Shown here one piece after another: positions 7,785 to 16,520 of a stretch of 64,000 nt of DNA. Position 1 is the stretch's first letter. Every line of letters starts with the position of its first letter. Origin of the DNA: a virus; the IMG/VR virus record IMGVR_UViG_3300005841_000036, positions 1 through 64,000 of that record; one strand, given 5' to 3'. The translations under genes were made by a program, and so were the position numbers. The notes beneath the pieces were generated by a model. The model worked only from the letters and a program-made list of their open reading frames with translations, did not search any database and was not told where the DNA came from.

Positions 7785-8783
7785 ATGCGTTCAATTGTGA
7801 TCGGACTGGGTGAGGTCGGGCGGTCGCTGGCGAGCGTACTGGCCGAGGGGAAGCGGGAGGAGGTCTTTTCGCACGACAAGGTCGGCGGAACGATCGAGGC
7901 CGGCGAGCAGCGGCTGGCACTCATTGCGACCGAGAAGCCGGTCGGGGTGATCCATATCTGCTTTCCCTACTCGCCCGAGTTTGTCGACGAGGCTTGCAGG
8001 TATATCCGGCTGACGGACGCCCCGCTGGTGATCATCCACTCGACGGTCCCGGTCGGAACGACCAGGCGGATCCAGGAGCGGCACCACGGCGCAAACGTGG
8101 TCCATTCCCCGATTCATGGCCAGCATCCGCACCTCGCGCGAGGGATCCGGACGTTTTTGAAGTACGTCGGCGGAACGAACGAGGCCGCGGTCGAGCAGGC
8201 CTTGGGCTACTTCATGCGGCACGGGATCAAGGCTTACCCGGTGAGCTCGCCCGAGGCTAGCGAAGTGTCCAAGCTGCTTTGCACGCTGCAATATGGATGG
8301 CAGATCGTGATCTGCAAAGAGATCGCCGCGATCTGCGAGCGCTACGGGGTGCCGTTCGACGAGGCCTATGCCGGTTGGAATCGGGAATATAACCGGGCCT
8401 ATCAGGAACTCCACCCGACGGCGCCGGATGAGTTCAAAAGGTCGGTCGGGGTCGACGTTCGCCGGCCCATCCTCCACCCGACGCCCGGGCCGATCGGCGG
8501 GCATTGCGTGATCCCAAATGCGAACCTCCTCGAGGACTTTTGGCTGGCGGCGACGCTGATCGAGAGGAATCGGGATTACGCGGGCAGGAGCAGCCAAACG
8601 CCAATCCCTGCAGGCCACTTCCGTTGTGACAACTGCAAGCGACTCTCCCCGCTAGGCGATGATGGCGCGGCTATTGCTGAGATGAAAACTAATTTCGGCA
8701 ACCTGCCAATCGAAGATCGTGCGATGGTCTGTGACGAATGCTATGCAACCATGCGGCCAAACACCTCGGGGAAAAGCCAATGA
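7785..8783 (+). CDS. UDP-glucose/GDP-mannose dehydrogenase-like protein with C-terminal zinc ribbon
   Basis: 332 aa. GLGEVG at 7-12 is the NAD-binding loop; STVPVGTT at 86-93, lysine 163 in SEVSKLL and cysteine 241 in GPIGGHCVIP match the active-site motifs of nucleotide-sugar dehydrogenases, which oxidise the sugar C6 alcohol to a carboxylate. Family members are usually 400-450 aa; here the C-terminal UDP-binding domain is missing and residues 281-319 hold two CxxC pairs (CDNC, CDEC). Start 7785 is preferred over TTG 7764 because AAAGGAGG lies between them. Confidence 0.7.
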   Translation: MRSIVIGLGEVGRSLASVLAEGKREEVFSHDKVGGTIEAGEQRLALIATEKPVGVIHICFPYSPEFVDEACRYIRLTDAPLVIIHSTVPVGTTRRIQERHHGANVVHSPIHGQHPHLARGIRTFLKYVGGTNEAAVEQALGYFMRHGIKAYPVSSPEASEVSKLLCTLQYGWQIVICKEIAAICERYGVPFDEAYAGWNREYNRAYQELHPTAPDEFKRSVGVDVRRPILHPTPGPIGGHCVIPNANLLEDFWLAATLIERNRDYAGRSSQTPIPAGHFRCDNCKRLSPLGDDGAAIAEMKTNFGNLPIEDRAMVCDECYATMRPNTSGKSQ

Positions 8784-9733
8784 AAATCGGACTCATCGGC
8801 CGAGCCGACCTCTCGGGCCTCGGCTACATGACGCGGGATTTCTGCGACCACCTTCCGGTCGAGAAAGCCTTGATCGTCTCGCGCGAGGGGCGCGGCCCGA
8901 ACTCCCTCGACCAAATCCTCGCCCGGCATCGCATGATGACGAGCAACACGTTCCGGCAAGAGGATATCGAATTCCTGTTTGACGGAATCGATGTGCTGGT
9001 CGGATTCGAGACGTTCTACCATCCGGACGTGATCCCCGAGGCAGTCGCCCGCGGGATCAAAGTGGCGATGTTCCCTATGTGGGAATGCTCGCCGCCCGAG
9101 GTCTGCGCGGCCGACTACCTGTTTTGCGTTACGGATCGCGAGCGGGCCCGCTTCCCCTATCGGGCAGATACGATCCGGGTTGACTGGCCGATGGAACCCC
9201 CGCCCGGCTGGAAGCAACAGGCCAGGCAGCGACCGTTGCGAGTGGTCGCCTGCGCGGGATCCGGGGGGCTGCACGACCGGAACAACGTCGAAAGCCTCAA
9301 GGCGCTTCGACAGGCGGCCGACGCCGGTCGGGCGGATGGATGGACGTTCGATTTGCGGGAGTTTTCGACCGATCGCTCGAGGTGGGCGCAGTACGCCAAT
9401 GCCGATCTGTTCGTGCACCTGCAGGCGTTCCACGGGCTATCCCTCCCGCTTCTCGAGGCCGCGGCGTGCGGCGTGCCTTGCGTGGTTCTCGACATCCCGG
9501 GCTTTCGTGAGGAATATACCTCGTCGTGCCGGGTGGGAGTTGGGGCGATGTTCGATCGCGAAATGATGGGCGAGCGGGTGACGTTCGCGAGGCCTGACCC
9601 GTCCGGGCTGATCCGGACGATCAACCGCCTGGCGTATACCGTCCAGATTCCGCCGGCACCGCGGCCGGGGACCTGGGCAGAGTTCGTGGAGATCTGGACC
9701 AAGCACGTCGGCCCTCTGGAGTCCGCACAATGA
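8780..9733 (+). CDS. GT4-family glycosyltransferase
   Basis: 317 aa from ATG 8780 (ATGA overlap). N-terminus MKIGLIGRADLSGLG, C-terminal donor site NADLFVHLQAFHGLSLPLLEAAACGVPCVV with the E-x7-E spacing typical of GT4 retaining enzymes, followed by DIPGFREE. No membrane segment, so it acts in the cytoplasm or at the membrane face. Coupled to the aminotransferase downstream (ATGA). Confidence 0.75.
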   Translation: MKIGLIGRADLSGLGYMTRDFCDHLPVEKALIVSREGRGPNSLDQILARHRMMTSNTFRQEDIEFLFDGIDVLVGFETFYHPDVIPEAVARGIKVAMFPMWECSPPEVCAADYLFCVTDRERARFPYRADTIRVDWPMEPPPGWKQQARQRPLRVVACAGSGGLHDRNNVESLKALRQAADAGRADGWTFDLREFSTDRSRWAQYANADLFVHLQAFHGLSLPLLEAAACGVPCVVLDIPGFREEYTSSCRVGVGAMFDREMMGERVTFARPDPSGLIRTINRLAYTVQIPPAPRPGTWAEFVEIWTKHVGPLESAQ

Positions 9734-10854
9734 GCGATCCGATCATCAACCAGAACGCCGCGCGGGTGATCCCGGTTTCCCGCCCATCGCTCGGCCCCCT
9801 CGAGGCGAATGCGGTGTCCGACACGGTCCGCAGTGGGTGGATATCCCAGGGTCCAAAGGTCGAGCAGTTCGAGAAGTTGTTTGCGGCCTCGCACGGCCGG
9901 CAATTCGGCGTCGCGTGCTGTTCGGGGACGTCGGCGCTGCAGCTCGCCCTCGCAACACTCCAGGCGACCAAAGATCTCGACCGAGACGACTCGGTCCTCT
10001 GCCCGACGCTGACGATGGTTGCGGTGCCGAATTCGATCCTATACGTCGACTGTGTTCCGGAGTTCGTCGACTCTTGCCGATTAGATGGGAATATGGATTG
10101 CGACCCGAGGCGAGGAATGCCACTGGTGGCGATCGTCCCGCACCTCTACGGCGTTCCGGCGGCCGAGGCGATGCGACATCTACTCGCCCGCGGCGTTACG
10201 GTGATCGAGGACTGCGCCGAGGTCCACTATGCAAGCACTGGCTCAGGGGCGCCGGTCGGTTCGCGCGGGCGCATGGCCACGTTTTCCTTCTACGCAAATA
10301 AGATCATCACCACGGGCGAGGGGGGGATGGTCCTCACCGACAGCGAGCGCGACGCCGAGATTCTGCGATCGCTCCGGTCGCATGCGTTCACGCCGGGCAA
10401 CCACTTTCATCACCAGGGCCTAGCCTACGGGATGAGGATGACCGACGTGCAGGCGGCGATCGGCCTCGAGCAGCACTGCCAGCGATCGGATTTCCTGCAA
10501 AAGCGGACCATACTAGCCAACACCTACAGGCAGGAAATTTCCGACGCGAAAATCGAACTCCCCTACAATCACTATGTCGACGGCGCGGTCTGGTGGGTCT
10601 ATCCCATCCTGGTTCGCAACCAAGCCGACCGCGACGCGCTGCGGTACCACCTCGCCGAGCATGGAATCGAAACGCGCACCTACTTCCACCCGATGCACCT
10701 GCAACCTCACTTGCGGCGTTTTGCATATCGCCCGTATCCTATCGCTGAGGACCTTGCGAGCCGGGGGCTCTATCTCCCGCTCTATCCCAGCATGACGATC
10801 GAGGATGCAAAGTATGTCGCCGCCGCCGTCGACTCATTCTGGTGCAAAGACTGA
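9730..10854 (+). CDS. DegT/DnrJ/EryC1/StrS sugar aminotransferase
   Basis: 374 aa, full length for the family. IPVSRPSLGPLEANAV at the N-terminus, CCSGTSALQLAL (63-74), VIEDCAEVHYA (158-168, acidic residue pairing with the PLP ring) and FSFYANKIITTGEGGM (185-200) with PLP-binding lysine 191. These enzymes aminate keto-sugars on nucleotide carriers, as in perosamine or aminodeoxy-sugar synthesis. The partner 4,6-dehydratase is not in the window, so host precursors are probably used. Confidence 0.9.
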   Translation: MSDPIINQNAARVIPVSRPSLGPLEANAVSDTVRSGWISQGPKVEQFEKLFAASHGRQFGVACCSGTSALQLALATLQATKDLDRDDSVLCPTLTMVAVPNSILYVDCVPEFVDSCRLDGNMDCDPRRGMPLVAIVPHLYGVPAAEAMRHLLARGVTVIEDCAEVHYASTGSGAPVGSRGRMATFSFYANKIITTGEGGMVLTDSERDAEILRSLRSHAFTPGNHFHHQGLAYGMRMTDVQAAIGLEQHCQRSDFLQKRTILANTYRQEISDAKIELPYNHYVDGAVWWVYPILVRNQADRDALRYHLAEHGIETRTYFHPMHLQPHLRRFAYRPYPIAEDLASRGLYLPLYPSMTIEDAKYVAAAVDSFWCKD

Positions 10855-11644
10855 CCAGGACACCAGGCTGCAAGAGTTTCCCCCCTTCACGCGCGGGGCG
10901 GCGGTTTACGACCGATTCCACCGGTCGAAAAACTATCTGGCCGAGGCCAGGATGGTCTCGCACCACCTTTGCGACGGTGGCCGCCCCCCTGGCTCGACCC
11001 ATGTCCTCGAGTTCGGCGCCGGGACTGGAGCGATGACGAAGGCCCTCCGCGGCCTGGGGCACCGCGTGACAGCGACCGAGCCGTCGGCCGACATGCGTCG
11101 CGAGATCGGCAGCGCGGGGGCGATCAATCTCGAGATCTCGGGCAAGCGGCCGGCGGGGCAGATGCTCGACCCCCTCGAGACTGAATACGACGGGGCGGTC
11201 GCCCACTTCACCGTTGTCTCTTACGCGTGCCTGACCCTCGACCGCCTTTTTGAGGCCGCCGGATTCGTCCGGTCGAAGCTGCGGCCGGGGGCGGCCTGGG
11301 TGTTCGACGTGATCAATTACGCCGCGGCGGCCTCGAGCCTGCGCGAGTACGAACACCAAAACGCCAGCGAGGGCCGCAAGGAAGGCGATCACCGGGTGGT
11401 AAAAAAGTGGTTCGACGTCTCAACCGGGGTGATCACGTACTCGATCGTCTATGACATCGGCGGCCAGCGATGGCGCGAGATCCACCTGCAGCGAGCATTC
11501 ACCCCCGCGGAGATCTCGCACGTACTGCACGCGAGCAGGTTTGACGTGCGGCTGCAGTTCGATCCGGCCGAGCGGGATCCCGGCGAAGATAACCGCCTGA
11601 CTCGATTTTCCTGGACGAATCAAGTCGTCGCGCGGGCGGTCTAG
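10814..11644 (+). CDS. Class I SAM-dependent methyltransferase
   Basis: 276 aa. HVLEFGAGTGAMTKALRGLGHRV is motif I and the following strand; AVAHFTVVSYACL and GAAWVFDVIN mark later strands of the Rossmann fold. Start ATG 10814 is chosen over 10805 because GAGGATGCAAAGT, the recurrent start-site motif of this genome, spans 10801-10813. Overlaps the aminotransferase by 41 bp, and ends the glycan run. Substrate probably a sugar or amine on the sugar (inference). Confidence 0.75.
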   Translation: MSPPPSTHSGAKTDQDTRLQEFPPFTRGAAVYDRFHRSKNYLAEARMVSHHLCDGGRPPGSTHVLEFGAGTGAMTKALRGLGHRVTATEPSADMRREIGSAGAINLEISGKRPAGQMLDPLETEYDGAVAHFTVVSYACLTLDRLFEAAGFVRSKLRPGAAWVFDVINYAAAASSLREYEHQNASEGRKEGDHRVVKKWFDVSTGVITYSIVYDIGGQRWREIHLQRAFTPAEISHVLHASRFDVRLQFDPAERDPGEDNRLTRFSWTNQVVARAV

Positions 11645-11661
11645 TTCCCTCGAGGTGTCGC

Positions 11662-13146
11662 ATGCCGATTTCGTTCGCTGGCTTCGATCTCGCCCTCGAG
11701 ACCGAGGAAATCCAGGAAGATTTAAACGAGTTCCTGCCGACGGCGGAAACGGCAATTCTGAGCGACTTCCTCGGAGCGGACCGCACGAATCGAAACGAAT
11801 CTCGAAATTCAAACGCTCCCCTCGCGCCAGGCGTTGCGCGGCCGAACTATCCGCCCCCTCCCCCGCTGCGGATCAACTCCCTCTATTGGCCAACGGGCGC
11901 AACGCGGTGGGGTCGATTCCTTGGCCTGGCGGACACCGAAACAAAGGACAAGATTGTCGCCGCGGTGGGTGGGGTGTCCTCGGCGCCGATAGTGAAAGAT
12001 CTGGTCTTGGTCGATGAGTCTGTATCGCCGGCGGTGGTCCTCACTGCGAAAATGTACCTTCTTCCGCCGCGGCGACTTACTCAAGTCGAGACCGGCAATG
12101 GATCCGGCACGCAACCTCCTCACCTCTGGTTGATCCCGCTGGTCGATGTTCGGTACCTCTGGCAATTCAACAATACAGGAGCCCTGACGATCGCGGCGGC
12201 CGATACCTGGTCCAGTTTCTTCAACTCACTGGGTTCGCGGCTGGGACTGACGATCTCGACCGGGACTATCGCCGCGGCCTATCTGAACCCTGATCCATAC
12301 GAATGCTCGAGGGCCTACGAATCGACCGCGGCTCTGGCGGATGCCGGTGCCCATTCAGTCGGCCGGCGAATGGTAGTCAACCTCGACGGGACCACGGTTC
12401 GGGCGATGGACTTCGCCTATGCACTCACCACGTTAAACGCGAACATCGCGAAAAACTGGGCGCAGATCATGGGCGGCGATTTCGACGCCGGGAAGTGGGC
12501 GACTCAGGCGACGGTCGAGCTCATCTGCCCGAAGTACGTCGCCAACGTGCAAAGCTGTGGATCCTCAAAGCTCTCGGGGACCGTTGGCAGTGGATACGCG
12601 TCGACCGTTCGCACAATCCATACGACATGCGCCAGCATGCGATCGACGTTCGGGGGAAGCGAGTCGAATACGACCGACCTGCAGGCGCTGGCCGATAAGA
12701 TCGCGGCCGATCTGCTGCTTTCCATGAAGTTCTATGATCGGACGTTTGCCGGCTTGCTCGACTGGTCGCCGTGTTCCTGGGACGACCATATCGAATGGAC
12801 AATTGGCCGATGGCATCCAAGCGGCGTCGAGATGGCGCAAACGCGGGTGCAGTCCTCACCCTATAATTTCGGCGTCGACGAGATGCTCCACCAGGTCGCA
12901 ACGCGGGTCTTTCCCGTTGGGAACTACATCGCCAAAACAAACGCCGCGATATCTGCACTGTCAGGGTCGACGCCTGGGTCCGGCGCAATCTCGATCTATG
13001 AGACCAACCTCAGCACGGGCGACCTCGATGATACGGGGATCGATGGTCTCGCGTTCAACTCCACGGCGACCGCCTCGGGGAGCGGCGTTTGGGTGCAACT
13101 CAAGCACGACGGGTGCAGGTTGTGGCTTGATACCGAGGATTGCTAA
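11662..13146 (+). CDS. Large phage virion protein, probable tail or adsorption component
   Basis: 494 aa, no motif recognised. Composition (many S, T, A, G, N; few charged runs), a proline stretch near 62-67 and a beta-rich body resemble tail or baseplate proteins. It lies 17 bp after the glycan operon and is followed by a LamG-like protein through a TAATG overlap, which supports a structural role. Start ATG 11662 follows CCTCGAGGTGTCGC. Confidence 0.45.
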   Translation: MPISFAGFDLALETEEIQEDLNEFLPTAETAILSDFLGADRTNRNESRNSNAPLAPGVARPNYPPPPPLRINSLYWPTGATRWGRFLGLADTETKDKIVAAVGGVSSAPIVKDLVLVDESVSPAVVLTAKMYLLPPRRLTQVETGNGSGTQPPHLWLIPLVDVRYLWQFNNTGALTIAAADTWSSFFNSLGSRLGLTISTGTIAAAYLNPDPYECSRAYESTAALADAGAHSVGRRMVVNLDGTTVRAMDFAYALTTLNANIAKNWAQIMGGDFDAGKWATQATVELICPKYVANVQSCGSSKLSGTVGSGYASTVRTIHTTCASMRSTFGGSESNTTDLQALADKIAADLLLSMKFYDRTFAGLLDWSPCSWDDHIEWTIGRWHPSGVEMAQTRVQSSPYNFGVDEMLHQVATRVFPVGNYIAKTNAAISALSGSTPGSGAISIYETNLSTGDLDDTGIDGLAFNSTATASGSGVWVQLKHDGCRLWLDTEDC

Positions 13147-14546
13147 TGGCGAAGAAACGCAATCCGGGCGGGTGTCAGTGTTGCGTGCACGACTGCCCCC
13201 TCTTCTCTGACGACTTCCACCGGGCCGACTCGACCACGATCGGCAACGGCTGGACGGAGAACGCCGGCGACTGGGCGATCGTCTCCAACGAAGCGAAGAT
13301 TCTGACATCAAACGCGCGGATGACCAATTCGGCGTCCGTTCCATCGGGGGCGCACGCTGTTCGCTGGGTGGTGACAACCAAGGGGGCGAATTCCGGCGAC
13401 AAACTGCGGCTCTACTTTCGATCAAGCACGGCAGATTACATCGAACTGACCGTCGGGGGATCGGCGACCCTCGACGTCGTGATCGGCGGATCGACGGCAA
13501 GATCTTGCACCGTTACGGCAGCAGCGAACACCTATCACACGATCGACGCGCTAGTCTGCGGGGCATCAGCCGGGACTGGCGATTCTTTCATGGTGACGCT
13601 AAACGGAACTATCGTAATGTGGGGCGGGGCGGGCTCCGCGACGGTAGCCAACACGGTCGGGACTATCGTCGGCGGGGTCGGAACGGGATCGATCACGTCG
13701 GCCGCTTACTTTGATGACTTCGCCGTCACACTCTATCGCGGCATCAACGAAATCCAGCGGATCAGCAAGACCTCGGGAACGATCTCGGGCGGAACGTGGG
13801 ACATCGGGAATCTGCCTGGCGGCGGGTCCGTTACGGCGATCCCCTACAATGTATCGGCCGCCACGCTGCAGGCGAGCCTCGACGCGGTCCTGGGCGCGGG
13901 CAATGTAACCGTTTCAGGCGCGGCATTCGCGCCGCAGTCGCTGACGTGGATTGGAACGTATGCCGAGACTGACGTTCCGATGATCACGGTTGACGGGACC
14001 AACCTCACCGGTGTTAGCCCAGTGATCGCGGTGACGGAATTCCGCGCGGGATACGGCTGCACCGAATGCCGCGCATGCTCATTCATTCCGGGGTCGAGGT
14101 TCGGGACTGGGACGTGGAATTCGATCAACCTGGCTGTCGCCAGCGCGGCCGATGCACTGGGAACGACCGGATGCTCTGGCATCAACGGGACCTATAACCT
14201 CGACCAGATGACCGCGACAGATTGCACGGGGTGTTCTGGATGCAATGCGTGCCAAACCGACGAATGTATCTGCTATGGGATCGACGGGCTAAGTATCACA
14301 ATCACGCCCTCGGTCGGGCCGGCGGTGACGATCACGGGGATCCGATTCTGTGGCGGTGTTATCAATTTCATCTCCTCCAGCGGTATGTATATTTCCGTCT
14401 ACTTCGGCCTCAACTCTCTTAGCAACAACATTTGGCCGCGGTGCAATGATATGACCTCGATTGCAGCAAACGGCACGGCTAACCACGTTACACAATCGTC
14501 TGGCTTCTGTACCGGCTGGACATTCACCGTATCGGACGGGGGCTAG
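13146..14546 (+). CDS. Cysteine-rich virion protein with concanavalin-like domain
   Basis: 466 aa from ATG 13146 (TAATG). The N-terminus has GGCQCCVHDC. Residues about 20-200 (DDFHRADSTTIGNGWTENAG... WAIVSN) look like a concanavalin A/LamG-type jelly-roll. The C-terminal third has clustered cysteines (GCTECRAC, DCTGCSGCNACQTDECIC). Such cysteine density is odd for a phage tail protein and may reflect disulfides or metal binding outside the cell. Probably a host-contact protein. Confidence 0.5.
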   Translation: MAKKRNPGGCQCCVHDCPLFSDDFHRADSTTIGNGWTENAGDWAIVSNEAKILTSNARMTNSASVPSGAHAVRWVVTTKGANSGDKLRLYFRSSTADYIELTVGGSATLDVVIGGSTARSCTVTAAANTYHTIDALVCGASAGTGDSFMVTLNGTIVMWGGAGSATVANTVGTIVGGVGTGSITSAAYFDDFAVTLYRGINEIQRISKTSGTISGGTWDIGNLPGGGSVTAIPYNVSAATLQASLDAVLGAGNVTVSGAAFAPQSLTWIGTYAETDVPMITVDGTNLTGVSPVIAVTEFRAGYGCTECRACSFIPGSRFGTGTWNSINLAVASAADALGTTGCSGINGTYNLDQMTATDCTGCSGCNACQTDECICYGIDGLSITITPSVGPAVTITGIRFCGGVINFISSSGMYISVYFGLNSLSNNIWPRCNDMTSIAANGTANHVTQSSGFCTGWTFTVSDGG

Positions 14547-14547
14547 G

Positions 14548-14934
14548 GTGCGCTGCCGATTTACGATCATCGAGAAGGACGGCGCCCGGTGGGCATGGTG
14601 CGAGATCTGCGCCCACGGGTACAAAACCGATGAACTCGATCCGGCCAAGCATCATCGGAATTGCCGGCCCGGCCGCGGCGTTGCTGGCCTGCAAACCTAC
14701 AAGCTCGAGCCGGATCCACCGCGGGAATGCACTCGCCGCGGCCTGGTGGTCTCTGGGGTGATGGTCGAGTCATGCTGCAACGCTCCCCCGTGGAAAATGG
14801 CCGTCTATTCCTGCCTCGAGCGCGGGCAGTGCACGAAGGACAAGGCGGTCGACGGGATCCCGTTCTGCGGGACGTGCACGCCGGCCGAGGGGTACTCGCC
14901 GCCCTCGGCGCCGGCGCTCACCTCGCCCGGATAG
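14548..14934 (+). CDS. Small cysteine-rich protein with zinc-binding pattern
   Basis: 128 aa from GTG 14548, two bases after the previous stop. CEICAHGYKT and HHRNC form a C-x2-C ... H-H-x2-C pattern near the N-terminus; later CCNAPP, CLERGQC and CGTCTP give more cysteines. Longer upstream starts would overlap the cysteine-rich gene. Function unknown; its cysteine style matches its neighbours on both sides. Confidence 0.5.
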   Translation: MRCRFTIIEKDGARWAWCEICAHGYKTDELDPAKHHRNCRPGRGVAGLQTYKLEPDPPRECTRRGLVVSGVMVESCCNAPPWKMAVYSCLERGQCTKDKAVDGIPFCGTCTPAEGYSPPSAPALTSPG

Positions 14935-14953
14935 CGCCGGTATAATCCTCGGC

Positions 14954-15235
14954 ATGGCCGCCCCTCGAGAGACCGACGACAATCCGCCCGGCGAGATCTG
15001 CTGCGCGTGCGGTGCGATTTGCGAGCCCGAGATGGGCACGCCCGAGGGATGGCGGCTGCACTTCTGCAAGGCATGCCGGAAGGCGATCGGCCCGGGGAAG
15101 GTGGTCGAGCTCCAGCTGCTGGCCAAGGTCGGCGAGGATTGGCGGCGATTCGTCGCGCGGTTCGCCGAGGCCCTCGACGACGATCAGACGCGAGGCGCTG
15201 GTGGGGCGATGGGGTTTAGCCCGGGCCGGAACTGA
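14954..15235 (+). CDS. Small zinc-ribbon-like protein
   Basis: 93 aa. CCACGAIC (16-23) and CKACRK (about 38-43) make a four-cysteine zinc-ribbon-like knuckle, followed by a helical region (VVELQLLAKVGEDWRRFVARFAEAL). Last plus-strand gene of this block; it overlaps the end of the convergent minus-strand methyltransferase by 20 bp. Function unknown. Confidence 0.5.
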   Translation: MAAPRETDDNPPGEICCACGAICEPEMGTPEGWRLHFCKACRKAIGPGKVVELQLLAKVGEDWRRFVARFAEALDDDQTRGAGGAMGFSPGRN

Positions 15236-16520
15236 TCACCCGTCGGATAAGCTCAGCAAAAGCCGCTGCAGCGCAGAGTACCACCACGCCGTTACCTGCG
15301 CACCGCAGTTGATCGACTCGGCTCTCGTCCAAAACCAGGGGCTGCCCATCAAAAAGCAGACGAACGCCGGATTGAGTCGCCGGGGCGAGGTGGGGGTCGC
15401 TGTCGAGGATTCGTCGCCAGGAATCAGCGTCACCCGGAGCGGGTGCGAAAATTGGTGTTCGACTTGGTTCTGCAGCTGCTGGGTCCTCTTCCCTCGCCGT
15501 GCCTGACTCTCCGCGCTGTTCGGGGTCCGATAGTCCCGGGCCGCGGGGGTCGACCATGTCGCCGCCTGCCCCCCCAGTAGCGGCTCGTCGACCCGATCGC
15601 CGCCGCGGCTTCGACTTCCCCCCGAGGCCGCCCCCGGAGTCGCCCACGCTATCGCATCGTAATTCAGGATCCGCGGCGTTCCCTCCTTCCGATTCAGCTG
15701 CTTGTCCGAATAGCCCGAGTGCCCGCGCTGGCCGGCTGTCGCGTCCGGGGTGGGCCATGTCTGGCTTGCAATTGTTAGCGGCGTCCCCTGCCCGTTTCCG
15801 TTTACGCCCTTTGCGAGGTTCTGCTGCCGACGGAGCTCCCAGTTCTCCGGATCCTCGCCGTCGTCTGCTGCCATCGGCGTCGCCCATCCCTTCGCCCGAT
15901 CGCTCAGGCAGTTGTCGACGTTTCTTGCCCGGTGCACGCCATTTCCTCGGTTCGTTCCGTTGTTCGGGCAATTGGGGTTTGCAAGTGGAGTGGGCCACGC
16001 AAAACCATCGCTCGCGCTCATGGCTGGCACCCACGGCTTTTGCCGATAGCACACCCCATTCCGCAGCGAACCCCATGTCGGCCAAGTCTCGCAGAACGTC
16101 TCGACAGGCGGCTCCATTCCCGGAAGAAAGGAGCCCGCGAACATTCTCGAGCAAGACCCATCGAGGCCGAACCGTGCAAATGATTTCGGCGATCGCCGGC
16201 CAGATCCATCGCTCATCGTCGACTGACCCTCGACGCCCCGCTTCGCTGTGGGGCTGACAGGGGAAACCGGCGGTAATGCAGTTCGCCCATCCGTACAAAG
16301 ATCCGGCGTCCATGTCCTCGAGCGGACCGCACCAAACAGGAGCGACTTCCAAGCTCGATTCTTCCATGCGGGCCAGGAGGACGGCCGCGGCGTAGCCGTC
16401 CCGCTCGACGTGACCCACGGTGCGAAAGGAGTGTCCTCGGCGCTCGAAGGCGAGCCGGGCGGCGAGGTCGAGCCAGCCGACTCCGGAACAGAGGGAGAGG
16501 TTTTGAATGGGATCAACCAC
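15216..16520 (-). CDS. dcm: C5-cytosine DNA methyltransferase
   Basis: 434 aa from GTG 16520, which overlaps the upstream stop. LSLCSGVGWLD (8-18) is SAM motif I, GFPCQPHS (about 85-92) holds the catalytic PCQ, LLENVRG (123-129) is the ENV motif, and RCAGNGVV near the C-terminus is motif X. The region between motifs VIII and X, the target-recognition part, is repetitive (MGDAD, MAHPG, MVDPR). A second long frame one base downstream is also open across the whole gene; see findings. Target site not readable. Confidence 0.82.
   Translation of the reverse strand: MVDPIQNLSLCSGVGWLDLAARLAFERRGHSFRTVGHVERDGYAAAVLLARMEESSLEVAPVWCGPLEDMDAGSLYGWANCITAGFPCQPHSEAGRRGSVDDERWIWPAIAEIICTVRPRWVLLENVRGLLSSGNGAACRDVLRDLADMGFAAEWGVLSAKAVGASHERERWFCVAHSTCKPQLPEQRNEPRKWRAPGKKRRQLPERSGEGMGDADGSRRRRGSGELGAPSAAEPRKGRKRKRAGDAANNCKPDMAHPGRDSRPARALGLFGQAAESEGGNAADPELRCDSVGDSGGGLGGKSKPRRRSGRRAATGGAGGDMVDPRGPGLSDPEQRGESGTAREEDPAAAEPSRTPIFAPAPGDADSWRRILDSDPHLAPATQSGVRLLFDGQPLVLDESRVDQLRCAGNGVVVLCAAAAFAELIRRVISSGPG

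Noticed and set aside
7791-8618. Minus-strand open frame of 275 codons under the sugar dehydrogenase
   Set aside because: Shadow of a well-supported plus-strand gene; no ribosome site or family resemblance.
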